A stretch of 31,783 nucleotides of DNA from CAIUKX01 sp964580965. Its GTDB lineage: Bacteria; Bacteroidota; Bacteroidia; Flavobacteriales_D; Crocinitomicaceae. Shown here in pieces: positions 16,086 to 24,196 of the stretch. Position 1 is the stretch's first letter; every line of letters starts with the position of its first letter. The notes under the pieces are model-generated. The model was not told the DNA's origin, searched no databases, and saw nothing but the letters and a program-made list of their open reading frames with translations. The stretch covers positions 1 to 31,783 of the forward strand of contig CAZOLZ010000020.1 in the NCBI GenBank assembly GCA_964580965.1, given 5' to 3'. The position numbers and the translations under genes were made by a program.

Positions 16086-17699
16086 ATGAGGAAATACTTT
16101 TTGTTTTATTTTTTATTAATGTTGATTTCTGTTCATGTACAGATTTTAGCTGCTAATGATGATTCGTTAAGAGGAACAATAACAAGAGAAAGAGCTTGGT
16201 GGGATACTAAATTTTATTCAATTCAAGTAAAGCCAGATTTTGAAAATCAATCAATTACTGGGGTTTGCAGAATTAAATACAATATTATAAAAAAACCAAC
16301 TCAATACATGCAGATTGATTTACAATCACCAATGCATTTAGATTCCGTTTTTTTAAAAGGTTCAAAGTTGAAGTTTTTTAAACACTCCAAATCAGTTTTT
16401 TTCATTGAGTACCCCAATAAAGGAGAAAATTTAAAATCAGAAATCGAATTGTTTTTTTCAGGAAAACCTAAAGAAGCTAAATACGCTCCATGGGATGGTG
16501 GTTGGGTTTGGAAAAAAGACATGAAAGGTAGACCTTGGGTTTCTGTTGCTTGTCAGGGGTTGGGTGCTAGTGTCTGGTTGCCTTGTAAAGATCACCAAAG
16601 TGATGAACCCGAGAATGGTATGGATTTAGAATTGATTCTTCCCCCAAAAATGATGGGAGTGGCTAACGGAAATTTAATTTTGGATACTTTAGAGGGGGCT
16701 AATCGTATCGTTAAATGGAAGGTAGAAAATCCTATTAATCTCTATAATATTGTTCCAAGCTTTGGTTATTATGAATCATTTGAAACTGATTATGAAGGAC
16801 TAAACGGAAATCTTAATTGTTCGTATTGGGTCATTGATGAAAATATCGAACAAGCAAAACAACACTTTCAAGTAACAGATTCCATGTTAACTTGCTTTGA
16901 ACATTGGTTTGGACCTTATCCTTTTTATGAAGATGGTTATAAATTAGTCGAAACTCCTTTTTTAGGAATGGAACATCAAAGTAACATTGCTTATGGGAAT
17001 AACTATCAACTAGGTTATAAAGGGAGAGACTTATCTTTGAGTGGATGGGGGTTAAAATGGGATTTTATAGTTATACATGAGTCGGGCCATGAATGGTTTG
17101 GAAATAGCATAACATCTTATGACATAGCTGATATGTGGATTCATGAAGCTTTTACAAATTATTCGGAAGTATTATATGTAGATTGTCAATATGGAACTCA
17201 GGCAGGTAATGAATATGCTATTGGTTTAAGGCATAACATCAAAAATGATAAGCCAATTATTGGTCCTTATGGTGTAAATCAAGAGGGTAGTGGTGATATG
17301 TATTACAAAGGAAGCAATATGATTCACATTATTCGACAACTGATAAATGATGATGAAAAATTTAGATTATTATTAATCGAATTGAACAAAACATTTTATC
17401 ATAAGATTGTAACATCTCAAGAAATTGAAGAATTTATTTCAGCATATACTAAGTTAGATCTTAGTAAAGTATTTGATCAATATTTGAGGACAGTCGATGT
17501 GCCAAAATTTGACACATATATTAAAGACAATAAATATTACTATAGGTGGCAAAATTGTGTTTCAAATTTTGAAATGCCCATTCGATTGTTATCAAAAGAT
17601 TTATTACATCCTACTATGGAATTTCAATCCATAGATATACCTGTAAATTTTGAAGTTGAACTTTTAAAACCGGACCCTAATTTTTACATTCAATTTTAA
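16086..17699 (+). CDS. Secreted M1-family zinc metallopeptidase
   Basis: A 537-residue aminopeptidase-like protein with an N-terminal signal peptide (about residues 1-22, ending LAANDD). The zinc motif HESGH is at 331-335 and the third ligand E354 follows 18 residues later (WIHEAFTNYSE), exactly the M1 arrangement. The substrate-recognition motif normally written GxMEN appears as GMEHQ (294-298), a common variant in short bacterial M1 enzymes. A tyrosine in MYYKGSNMIH is the likely transition-state residue. The protein lacks the long C-terminal helical domain of aminopeptidase N and is close in size to the leukotriene A4 hydrolase-like core. It probably degrades peptides in the periplasm. It is the last gene of the ccsBA-peroxidase-bshB1 run, 5 bases after bshB1. 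Confidence 0.92.
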   Translation: MRKYFLFYFLLMLISVHVQILAANDDSLRGTITRERAWWDTKFYSIQVKPDFENQSITGVCRIKYNIIKKPTQYMQIDLQSPMHLDSVFLKGSKLKFFKHSKSVFFIEYPNKGENLKSEIELFFSGKPKEAKYAPWDGGWVWKKDMKGRPWVSVACQGLGASVWLPCKDHQSDEPENGMDLELILPPKMMGVANGNLILDTLEGANRIVKWKVENPINLYNIVPSFGYYESFETDYEGLNGNLNCSYWVIDENIEQAKQHFQVTDSMLTCFEHWFGPYPFYEDGYKLVETPFLGMEHQSNIAYGNNYQLGYKGRDLSLSGWGLKWDFIVIHESGHEWFGNSITSYDIADMWIHEAFTNYSEVLYVDCQYGTQAGNEYAIGLRHNIKNDKPIIGPYGVNQEGSGDMYYKGSNMIHIIRQLINDDEKFRLLLIELNKTFYHKIVTSQEIEEFISAYTKLDLSKVFDQYLRTVDVPKFDTYIKDNKYYYRWQNCVSNFEMPIRLLSKDLLHPTMEFQSIDIPVNFEVELLKPDPNFYIQF

Positions 17700-17710
17700 T
17701 ACCTAGTTTT

Positions 17711-17740
17711 TTGATGTTATCAATTTCATTCCTATATTTG
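17711..17740 (+). promoter_or_regulatory. Promoter of the response regulator gene (TTG-N19-TATATTTG)
   Basis: TTG at 17711-17713 and TATATTTG at 17733-17740 are spaced by 19 bases, the optimum for Bacteroidota housekeeping promoters. The -7 element ends 27 bases before the ATG. This is the best promoter match in the window. Confidence 0.7.
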
Positions 17741-17767
17741 TCTTGTTTATAATTAGTCTAAATAAGT

Positions 17768-18445
17768 ATGCGAGTAGTTTTAGCAGATAGTAATGACTTA
17801 GTCAGAATTGGTTTAAGAACAATTTTATCGGCTAAAGACAATTTGGATATTGTTGGAGAAGCAAGAAATAAAGAAGAACTAATTGAGCAAGTTAAAAGTT
17901 TTCCGATTGATTTAGTTATTATAGACTATACATCCCTAGGTTTTGATATTGATGTTATACCTACTATACTCTCAACTCACAGTCAATTAAAATTCATTGC
18001 AATTACACCTGAACAATCAGGTCAAACACTAGTAGATGCTCTAAGGTCTGGAGTGATGAGTTATGTCAAAAAAGATTGTGATGTAGGTGAAATTATGAAT
18101 GCTGTTAAAGAAACAGGCAGAGGAAACAAGTTCTTTTGTGGTCAGATTTTAGAAACCATTCAAAAAGCTTCGATTGATATAAACGATATTGATTTTGAAT
18201 CTTTCTCATGTGAACCTATCGTTCTATCAGAAAGAGAACTTGGAATCATTACTCTAATTGCAGAAGGGAACACGAATGTTCAAATTGCTGATCAATTATT
18301 TTTGAGTACACATACAGTAAATACACATCGTAAAAATATTATGGCTAAGTTAGGAGTTAAGAATACAGCGGGTATTGTGATGTATGCCGTAAAAACTAAC
18401 TTGGTTTCACCGAATAAGTTCTTATTTGCTGGAGATAATTTGTAG
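17768..18445 (+). CDS. NarL/LuxR-type response regulator
   Basis: A 225-residue two-domain regulator. Residues 1-118 form a receiver domain with the phospho-acceptor D53 (VIIDYTS), the switch threonine near T80 (FIAIT) and the conserved lysine in YVKKD (101-102). The usual second acidic residue of the Asp-Asp metal pair is replaced: ADSND instead of ADDHP at 6-10. The normal MPxMDG after the phospho-site is also missing (YTSLGFD). Residues about 151-212 are a LuxR-type helix-turn-helix (LSERELGIITLIAEG then QIADQLFLSTHTVNTHRKNI). No histidine kinase is nearby, so it is an orphan. It has its own promoter. The changed pocket leaves open weak or phosphorylation-independent activity; this is inference. 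Confidence 0.93.
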   Translation: MRVVLADSNDLVRIGLRTILSAKDNLDIVGEARNKEELIEQVKSFPIDLVIIDYTSLGFDIDVIPTILSTHSQLKFIAITPEQSGQTLVDALRSGVMSYVKKDCDVGEIMNAVKETGRGNKFFCGQILETIQKASIDINDIDFESFSCEPIVLSERELGIITLIAEGNTNVQIADQLFLSTHTVNTHRKNIMAKLGVKNTAGIVMYAVKTNLVSPNKFLFAGDNL

Positions 18446-18537
18446 TTGATTAGAACAAAGTTACATTTCTTTCAGTTGACGGACATGCTCTCAAGGGAGG
18501 GTTGATTCTTATATCGAATTATTGAGTTGTGAATATG

Positions 18538-18592
18538 TCTCCTTCCTTGAGGAAGGATTAAGGAAGGTGATTTTATACTTTTTTTAGTTGTA
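18538..18592. repeat. Left half-module of the palindromic repeat, ending at the gap
   Basis: It begins with TCTCCTTCCTTGAGGAAGG, whose CCTTCC-TTGA-GGAAGG part is a perfect hairpin, followed by ATTAAGGAAGGTGA and a T-rich spacer. All 55 bases are identical to 18693-18747 on the other side of the gap. Confidence 0.9.
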
Positions 18593-18692
18593 NNNNNNNN
18601 NNNNNNNNNNNNNNNNNNNNNNNNNNNNNNNNNNNNNNNNNNNNNNNNNNNNNNNNNNNNNNNNNNNNNNNNNNNNNNNNNNNNNNNNNNNN
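18593..18692. other. Assembly gap of 100 N
   Basis: Exactly 100 undetermined bases, the usual placeholder for a gap of unknown length. The 55 bases on each side are identical. This is assembly structure, not biology. Any reading frame through it is meaningless. Confidence 0.99.
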
Positions 18693-18783
18693 TCTCCTTC
18701 CTTGAGGAAGGATTAAGGAAGGTGATTTTATACTTTTTTTAGTTGTAGTAGTCACCCTTCTGTATCTCCCCTCGATGGGAGAG
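18693..18783. repeat. Palindromic intergenic repeat, one full unit
   Basis: The left half (18693-18723) carries the CCTTCC-TTGA-GGAAGG hairpin. After a T-rich spacer, the right half (18751-18783) begins GTCACCCTTCTGTATC and ends with a hairpin around CTCCCCTCGATGGGAGAG. The right half is an imperfect reverse complement of the left, so the whole unit is an inverted repeat. Confidence 0.85.
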
Positions 18784-18922
18784 TAGGTTTATATTTTTAA
18801 AATAAAATCTTGTGTCTTTCGTCTATGCACTTTATGGTCTTGTATCTTAATGAATGTCAACCATCTTAATCTTTTCTGTCATTTGTAGGACATGCTCTCA
18901 AAGGAAGAGTCTTAATCTCACT

Positions 18923-21544
18923 TTAATATTTTAAAATCAATTTAAAATTAAATCTTCTTTGTGTTAAATAATTGGGGATTGAATAAAACCTACCGTTTAC
19001 ATCCTGAATCCATTGTTTATCTAAAATATTATTTATCCCCAGTAAATTAAATACTTCTAAAGAGAAAACAGCATCAGTGAAATTTTTACGTAAAATTTTA
19101 AAATTATCTTTTTCTTTAGCGAATACGTTATATGATAAACCTAAATCAACTCTAAAATATGGAGAAGCATTTCTTAAAGTATCTTTATAGTGTAAGTTAT
19201 CTGGAGGACCATAGGGTAGAGGTGAACCAAATTGAACTCCCATTTGTACAGTTAAACTTTCGTAACCAGGCATTTGATCCTGAATAAGAGCGCCAAAATT
19301 TAATAATTGATCTGTTGGTCTTGGGATGTAGCCTGGATAAACTATAATACTATCTGCAACGTTTTGATTAGTTGTGCTTGGCTTTATGGCTTCATTATCT
19401 GTATTGTAATATTGATAGTAGGAATCGTATAATAAGTCTTCTTTAGTGTTTAATAAACCTATTTTAAAGAATGACTCTGTTCCTTTGATGAATTCACCAT
19501 GGATATTTAAATCAAGACCATATGCGAAGGCTCTTGCATCATTATTCGCATAGTATAAGGTTCTTACATTTTGAATCTCAAACACATTTAAGTCCCACAT
19601 TCTTTTGTAAAATACTTCAGCAGTGAATTTAAAAGGAGATTCACGATCAAAAAGATTCAAATATATATCAGTTCCACCAATTAAATGGATAGATTTTTGA
19701 GATTTAACAGATGTGTTTAATTCTCCTTCAAATGTTCGAAACTCTCGATAAAATGGAGGTTGATAATAAAGCCCTGTTGCAATTCTATATTGCATATTTC
19801 TACGTCTAACCTCTCCTTTTTCGACCATGTATTTTCTTGGTTGATAGGTTAAAGAAATTCTTGGTGTAACATAAAAATCATTATTTACAGAAGTGTATCC
19901 ACTTCTAAGGCCATAATTTAAAATTATTTTGTTGCTTGATTCTTTAATTGTATCATACTTGTAATATTTACGTTTTTCTTTTTCTAATTTCTCTTTAATT
20001 CTAAATGAAACAGGAAGATTTTTTTTAGTGTTTGACCATAAGGAATTGAACTGAATGAATGAAGTAAGCTTATGATTTAATAGGTTTAAATCACTTTGAA
20101 TCACATTGTAAAGATTTAAGTTGCCATCTGTGTTTGGGGAGATGGTATAACCAGCTGAATCAATGTTTTTCCATTCGTTAATGATATCTGTGAACTTATG
20201 TTGTTCAGCACTAATCCCCCATTTTAGATTATGTATACTGGAAGATTGTTTTTTATCGTTAGTTTTTGTTGAAAGTTTAAAACTTCCATCGTGTCTAAAG
20301 CTAATTACAGAAGCATTTAAGCGATCTCTAGTGTGGTCTAAAAAAGTACCAATTCCTAAAACTTCTACCGAGTCGCCATAATTCTCTTTTGAAGGGTCTG
20401 TTTCCAATTGATTGATGAAATATTGTCCTTGAATCGTGTAACGCATGTTTTCATCACTAGCGAATTGCATAACATAAAAATTAAGATCAGTTTTATTTGA
20501 AGGTTTGTAATTAAGAGAGCTTCCAATAGTGTAAATATTAAAGTATGAATCTTCTTTTCCATCAAAATAGATGTTAAATCTATAAGCCTCATTAGCAATA
20601 CCGAAATCAGTTTGTGAAGTTTGAGGTTCGTATCGATATCTATTTGATGCTAAATGTCCTAAAAAAGACCAAGTGATTTTTTCATTGATTTGAAACTTAA
20701 TTAAAGTTTGTGCATCAGCAAAAATTGGTTTATAAGAACCTTTTGAGGGGAGTGAACTTAGTAAGTACCCATTGTTTCGATATCTTCCTCCCAATATAAT
20801 GCTCAATCGTTCATTTATTTTGTTCTCAAATGATAACTCAGCACCTAAAAGCGAAGCCATCATACTTGCTCTTAAACTATCTGGGGTTCTATATTTAACA
20901 TCCAAAACAGAAGAAAGTTTATCGCCATACTGAACATCAAACCCTCCGGCTGAAAACCTTACATTTTCTACTAAAGCTGAATTGATGAAACTCATTCCTT
21001 CTTGTTGTCCAGAACGAGTAAGTAGAGGTCTGTAAATGCTAAAACCATTAACGTAGATTAAATTTTCATCATAACTACCACCTCTAACATTATAGTTTGA
21101 AGTTAATTCATTATTTGAAGAAGCAGCAGTTGTGTATGCTAATGATCGTTCTAAGTTTCCTAAAGGTATTTTTTGATAATCAATTTTACCTAACTCATCA
21201 ATTTCAAAGTAATTTTCTTTTTTTGATGCAATTGTAACAGTTTGTGTTTGTGCAAAATCAAAAGTAAGATTTAATCTGTTTTTTTGTTTTACCCAAATAG
21301 TTTGTTTTAATTGGTATTCTCCTATTTTACCGATGAGAGTAGCGGTATCAATTTTAGAATCAAAAAATAATTGAAATTCACCATTCGATTCAGAAAAAAC
21401 AACGGTAGGGTTTGCTTTAGAACAATAAATTTCTACGAATTCAAGTGGCCTTTTATTTTTATCAAAACATTTCCCTTTAACAACTGTTTGTGTGTAACTA
21501 AAAATGCTAATAATTAACGATAAAAATAAAAGCTTACATTTCAT
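18923..21544 (-). CDS. TonB-dependent outer-membrane receptor with CarboxypepD_reg-like domain
   Basis: An 873-residue outer-membrane receptor. The signal peptide covers about residues 1-18 (MKCKLLFLSLIIS to SYTQ). A carboxypeptidase regulatory-like domain follows (about 20-100; VVKGKCFDKNKRPLEFVEI). The plug (about 110-225) shows NYNVRGGSYDENLIYVNGF and ENVRFSAGGFDVQYGDKLSS. The rest is a long beta-barrel ending in an aromatic residue (RFNFKLILKY). It is not of the SusC type and no SusD partner is present, so the substrate is unknown. I chose ATG 21544; the TTG three codons upstream adds nothing. The gene lies 24 bases after bshC and is probably co-transcribed with it. It ends against the repeat-rich spacer. 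Confidence 0.93.
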   Translation of the reverse strand: MKCKLLFLSLIISIFSYTQTVVKGKCFDKNKRPLEFVEIYCSKANPTVVFSESNGEFQLFFDSKIDTATLIGKIGEYQLKQTIWVKQKNRLNLTFDFAQTQTVTIASKKENYFEIDELGKIDYQKIPLGNLERSLAYTTAASSNNELTSNYNVRGGSYDENLIYVNGFSIYRPLLTRSGQQEGMSFINSALVENVRFSAGGFDVQYGDKLSSVLDVKYRTPDSLRASMMASLLGAELSFENKINERLSIILGGRYRNNGYLLSSLPSKGSYKPIFADAQTLIKFQINEKITWSFLGHLASNRYRYEPQTSQTDFGIANEAYRFNIYFDGKEDSYFNIYTIGSSLNYKPSNKTDLNFYVMQFASDENMRYTIQGQYFINQLETDPSKENYGDSVEVLGIGTFLDHTRDRLNASVISFRHDGSFKLSTKTNDKKQSSSIHNLKWGISAEQHKFTDIINEWKNIDSAGYTISPNTDGNLNLYNVIQSDLNLLNHKLTSFIQFNSLWSNTKKNLPVSFRIKEKLEKEKRKYYKYDTIKESSNKIILNYGLRSGYTSVNNDFYVTPRISLTYQPRKYMVEKGEVRRRNMQYRIATGLYYQPPFYREFRTFEGELNTSVKSQKSIHLIGGTDIYLNLFDRESPFKFTAEVFYKRMWDLNVFEIQNVRTLYYANNDARAFAYGLDLNIHGEFIKGTESFFKIGLLNTKEDLLYDSYYQYYNTDNEAIKPSTTNQNVADSIIVYPGYIPRPTDQLLNFGALIQDQMPGYESLTVQMGVQFGSPLPYGPPDNLHYKDTLRNASPYFRVDLGLSYNVFAKEKDNFKILRKNFTDAVFSLEVFNLLGINNILDKQWIQDVNGRFYSIPNYLTQRRFNFKLILKY

Positions 21545-21568
21545 AATTCTCAAAAACGATTGTAAATG

Positions 21569-23164
21569 TTAATTATTGTCTGTTAAAACGATTAAATCAT
21601 TAGCTCTAGTATCGATAAAGTCATAAAGTTTATCGATGTGTTTTTTTACAGCACCATCTTTACACAAGTTAAAAAAATTATAACTGCGTTCTTGTAAACT
21701 ATTGTTAGGAAATAATTTTTCGTAAATAGCTGATATTGCATTCAATTGAATGTCATATTTCTCTTTTTCAGTTTTGACTAACTTCTTTTTAAAACCTTCA
21801 ATTTGTTTAATTAGCCTAGTTGTTTCTGCTTCTGTATAACTTTCTAGCTGTGAACTAATGGTTGAAGAAGCTTCTTTCATAAAACTAGCTAATTCGATTA
21901 GTTTTTTATTTAATGCTGTAAATTCGAGGTCGTTTTGAGATGAATGACTTAAAATTTCTTTTTTTAATGCATGAACATCTTTCAAGAAATCTTCAAATTG
22001 AAGATTTAATTTAGAGATTTTTTTGAAAGTACCTTTCTCTATGATCTGGATAGAGTTTCTAACCTGAATCATAGGAAACGTTATGTTAGCTTTTTCAAAT
22101 ACTCCTTTTAATTGCATCCAATAGGCGATTTCACCTCCGCCTCCAATATAGCATAAGTTTGGAAGAATTGTTTCTTGATACAATGGTCGTAGAATTACAT
22201 TTGGAGAAAAGTTTTCAGGTGTATTTTTTATTAGCGTAATAAGTTCAGACTCGCTAAATTTACCAACACCTTCAATCGAAAATGTATCAGTATTTGTTTT
22301 TTCTATTTTTATTCGATTGTTTGAAGTCAAATAGAATAAATTGATAGCTCTTGCATGAGCTTGATTTTTATAACCTTTTAAGCTAAGCTCCTCATTTGTT
22401 TTGTTTACTGCTGTATGTGCAAATTGTTCTTTAACTTCTTTTATTAAGCTTGATTGAAATAGTTTCTTGAATTGATGTGAATCAGCATCAATAATGATAA
22501 GACCAAATTCATGAAAGAGTTCGTGAACTATGTTAAAAGTAAGTTCACTAAGATTTTTACCTTTAAGTGAATCAATGATTCTTTCAATTTCATTTGAGTA
22601 ATTATTTTCAAATAAACTATTGAACTCTTGACGAATTGAATCGATGTTTTCAGGGAGTATTCTACCTACTGCTCCTTTTTGTTTTGTTTCCCATTTAAAA
22701 GAATTATTGAAGATTACAGTTTCTCGAATTTCTTCAAAATCATGATCTTCTGTTGCCATCCAAAATACAGGTACAAAATGATTTTTTGGATGTTTTTTAT
22801 TTAATTCTTTACTTAATTTAATAGCATTTAAGATTTTATAAATGAAGTATATAGGTCCAGTTAATATGTTTAATTGGTGTCCTGTTGTTATAGAGTAGGT
22901 TGAACTTTCTTTGAGTCGATTAATATTGTTAATTGTTTGCTTGTTATTTTCAACAGATTGGTATTTTTTTAATAGTTCAGCTACAAGTGTAGATCTATTC
23001 TCTGTCGGGAAGTTTTTGCTTTTTTGCTCAATTTGGATGTCAAAGGCTTCTGTTGAAAAGGGTTGGTTGATGAAATCCAACAAATCTAGCTGATTGTAAA
23101 CAAGATCATTACTTAAGTTTGAAAAGAATGTTGTTTTCCTTCTATCTATTGTTGTTTTATTCAT
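21569..23164 (-). CDS. bshC: Bacillithiol biosynthesis cysteine-adding enzyme BshC
   Basis: BshC adds cysteine to GlcN-malate, the last step of bacillithiol synthesis. The 531-residue length fits the family. The N-terminal nucleotidyl-transferase-like core shows the hallmark TTGHQLNILTGPIYFIYK (about 92-109), then FVPVFWMATEDHDFEEI (about 130-146). A central RPLYQETILPNLCYIGGGGEIAYW block lies near 330-353. The C-terminal part is a long coiled-coil helix pair (about 380-480), as in solved BshC structures. ATG 23164 is preferred over TTG 23173, which sits inside the putative -7 element. The TonB receptor gene follows after 24 bases, an unusual partner. bshB1 is 5.5 kb away on the opposite strand. 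Confidence 0.94.
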   Translation of the reverse strand: MNKTTIDRRKTTFFSNLSNDLVYNQLDLLDFINQPFSTEAFDIQIEQKSKNFPTENRSTLVAELLKKYQSVENNKQTINNINRLKESSTYSITTGHQLNILTGPIYFIYKILNAIKLSKELNKKHPKNHFVPVFWMATEDHDFEEIRETVIFNNSFKWETKQKGAVGRILPENIDSIRQEFNSLFENNYSNEIERIIDSLKGKNLSELTFNIVHELFHEFGLIIIDADSHQFKKLFQSSLIKEVKEQFAHTAVNKTNEELSLKGYKNQAHARAINLFYLTSNNRIKIEKTNTDTFSIEGVGKFSESELITLIKNTPENFSPNVILRPLYQETILPNLCYIGGGGEIAYWMQLKGVFEKANITFPMIQVRNSIQIIEKGTFKKISKLNLQFEDFLKDVHALKKEILSHSSQNDLEFTALNKKLIELASFMKEASSTISSQLESYTEAETTRLIKQIEGFKKKLVKTEKEKYDIQLNAISAIYEKLFPNNSLQERSYNFFNLCKDGAVKKHIDKLYDFIDTRANDLIVLTDNN

Positions 23165-23170
23165 GGTAAA

Positions 23171-23199
23171 CAAATTTACATATTAACTTTATAATTCAA
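23171..23199 (-). promoter_or_regulatory. Putative promoter of bshC (TTG-N18-TAAATTTG)
   Basis: On the minus strand a TTG (23197-23199) is followed after 18 bases by TAAATTTG (23178-23171). The -7 element ends only 6 bases before the ATG at 23164, so the transcript would have almost no leader. Either the mRNA is leaderless or the match is chance. Confidence 0.45.
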
Positions 23200-23246
23200 T
23201 CAGTTTAACTGAAAATATGGGCGTAAGAGTTTTCAAAAAAAATACG

Positions 23247-23254
23247 TAAGTTTG
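23247..23254 (+). promoter_or_regulatory. Putative -7 element (TAAGTTTG) upstream of fabG
   Basis: This exact TAnnTTTG match lies in the divergent bshC-fabG spacer, 56 bases before the fabG ATG. No TTG occurs at the usual -33 distance, so support is moderate at best. Confidence 0.35.
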
Positions 23255-23310
23255 CCATCGAAATGTCATTATATAGCATTTTGGATTTACAACAAAAATA
23301 AAATAACAAT

Positions 23311-24057
23311 ATGGGATTATTACAAGATAAAGTAGTTTTGATTACGGGTGCTTCAAGAGGGATTGGTAAATCAATTGCCGAAGAATGTGTTCAGCAAGGA
23401 GCTAAAGTTGCTTTTACTTATTTATCGTCTGAAGAAAAAGCGAAAGCATTAGAAAATGAATTATCAGCAAATGGAGGTGTAGCCAAAGGTTTTAAATCGA
23501 ACGCTGCTAAATTTGATGAAGCTCAAAAATTAGTTGATGATGTTGTATCTGAGTTTGGAACTGTTGATGTATTAGTAAATAACGCAGGTATTACTCGTGA
23601 TACATTATTAATGAGAATGACTGAAGAACAATGGGACGAAGTGATCAATACGAATTTAAAGTCAGCGTTTAACTTAACTAAAGCTGTTCAACGCCCAATG
23701 TTAAAGGCCAAGAAAGGTTCTATTGTTAATATGTCGTCAGTTGTTGGTGTTAGTGGTAACGCAGGTCAATCTAATTATGCTGCATCTAAAGCAGGTTTAA
23801 TTGGTTTTACGAAGTCAATTGCACAAGAATTAGGGTCAAGGAATATTCGATGTAATGCAATAGCACCAGGTTTTATTGAAACAGAAATGACAGATGCGTT
23901 AGATCAAAAGGTTGTTGAAGAATGGAGAAAGTCTATTCCTTTAAAGAGAGGAGGTACTCCTAAGGATGTGGCTGATTTAACTATCTTTTTAGCTTCTGAT
24001 ATGTCAACTTATGTTACAGGACAGACAATTAATGTTTGTGGTGGTATGTTGATGTAA
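23311..24057 (+). CDS. fabG: 3-oxoacyl-[acyl-carrier-protein] reductase
   Basis: FabG reduces 3-oxoacyl-ACP to 3-hydroxyacyl-ACP with NADPH in the fatty acid elongation cycle. The 248-residue short-chain dehydrogenase has the cofactor loop TGASRGIG (12-19), NNAG (90-93) and the catalytic set N115, S143, Y156 and K160 (YAASK). The end CGGMLM matches FabG C termini. Identity with the E. coli pattern is high enough to prefer FabG over other short-chain reductases, although no fab gene is adjacent. It stands alone: divergent from bshC, with a strong terminator 25 bases after its stop. Confidence 0.92.
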   Translation: MGLLQDKVVLITGASRGIGKSIAEECVQQGAKVAFTYLSSEEKAKALENELSANGGVAKGFKSNAAKFDEAQKLVDDVVSEFGTVDVLVNNAGITRDTLLMRMTEEQWDEVINTNLKSAFNLTKAVQRPMLKAKKGSIVNMSSVVGVSGNAGQSNYAASKAGLIGFTKSIAQELGSRNIRCNAIAPGFIETEMTDALDQKVVEEWRKSIPLKRGGTPKDVADLTIFLASDMSTYVTGQTINVCGGMLM

Positions 24058-24082
24058 ACTTTTGGTCATAAAGATTTTATTT

Positions 24083-24119
24083 AAAGAGTGTCTCGATGTT
24101 TCGGACACTCTTTTTTTTT
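24083..24119 (+). terminator. Rho-independent terminator after fabG
   Basis: A 10-base stem AAAGAGTGTC (24083-24092) pairs with GACACTCTTT (24104-24113) around an 11-base loop and runs into nine consecutive T. It lies 26 bases after the fabG stop. Confidence 0.9.
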
Positions 24120-24136
24120 GATTGATTTTTCACTAA

Positions 24137-24152
24137 AATGATTATAATCATT
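24137..24152. promoter_or_regulatory. Perfect 16-base palindrome, possible operator
   Basis: AATGATTATAATCATT is a perfect inverted repeat located 44 bases upstream of a -7 element for the small unknown gene. Its half-sites resemble those of Fur-type boxes, but no regulator can be assigned. AT-rich palindromes of this size can occur by chance. Confidence 0.35.
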
Positions 24153-24196
24153 AGTTTACATGACCAAAATCATAAATAACAGCATCACTTTAGTTG

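Larger units (their letters stand above)
18446..18922. other. Intergenic spacer made mostly of palindromic repeat modules, with assembly gap
   Basis: No gene is seen in these 477 bases. The spacer holds a degenerate half-module near 18481-18500, a left half-module before the gap, the 100-N gap, a full left-plus-right unit after it, and a right half-module (18856-18873 plus 18896-18922) that appears split by about 22 inserted bases. Both degenerate parts share the string GGACATGCTCTCAA. The spacer separates two convergent genes (response regulator and TonB receptor), so the hairpins could also act as terminators, but no clean T-run follows them. Confidence 0.75.

Noticed and set aside
18573..18755. 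Open frame on the minus strand running through the N block
   Set aside because: The frame exists only because undetermined bases contain no stop codons; the flanks are palindromic repeat.
18446..18922. Insertion-sequence remnant or att site at the repeat-rich spacer
   Set aside because: No transposase or integrase frame, no tRNA, and no target-site duplication could be seen; the pieces match the hairpin repeat family instead.
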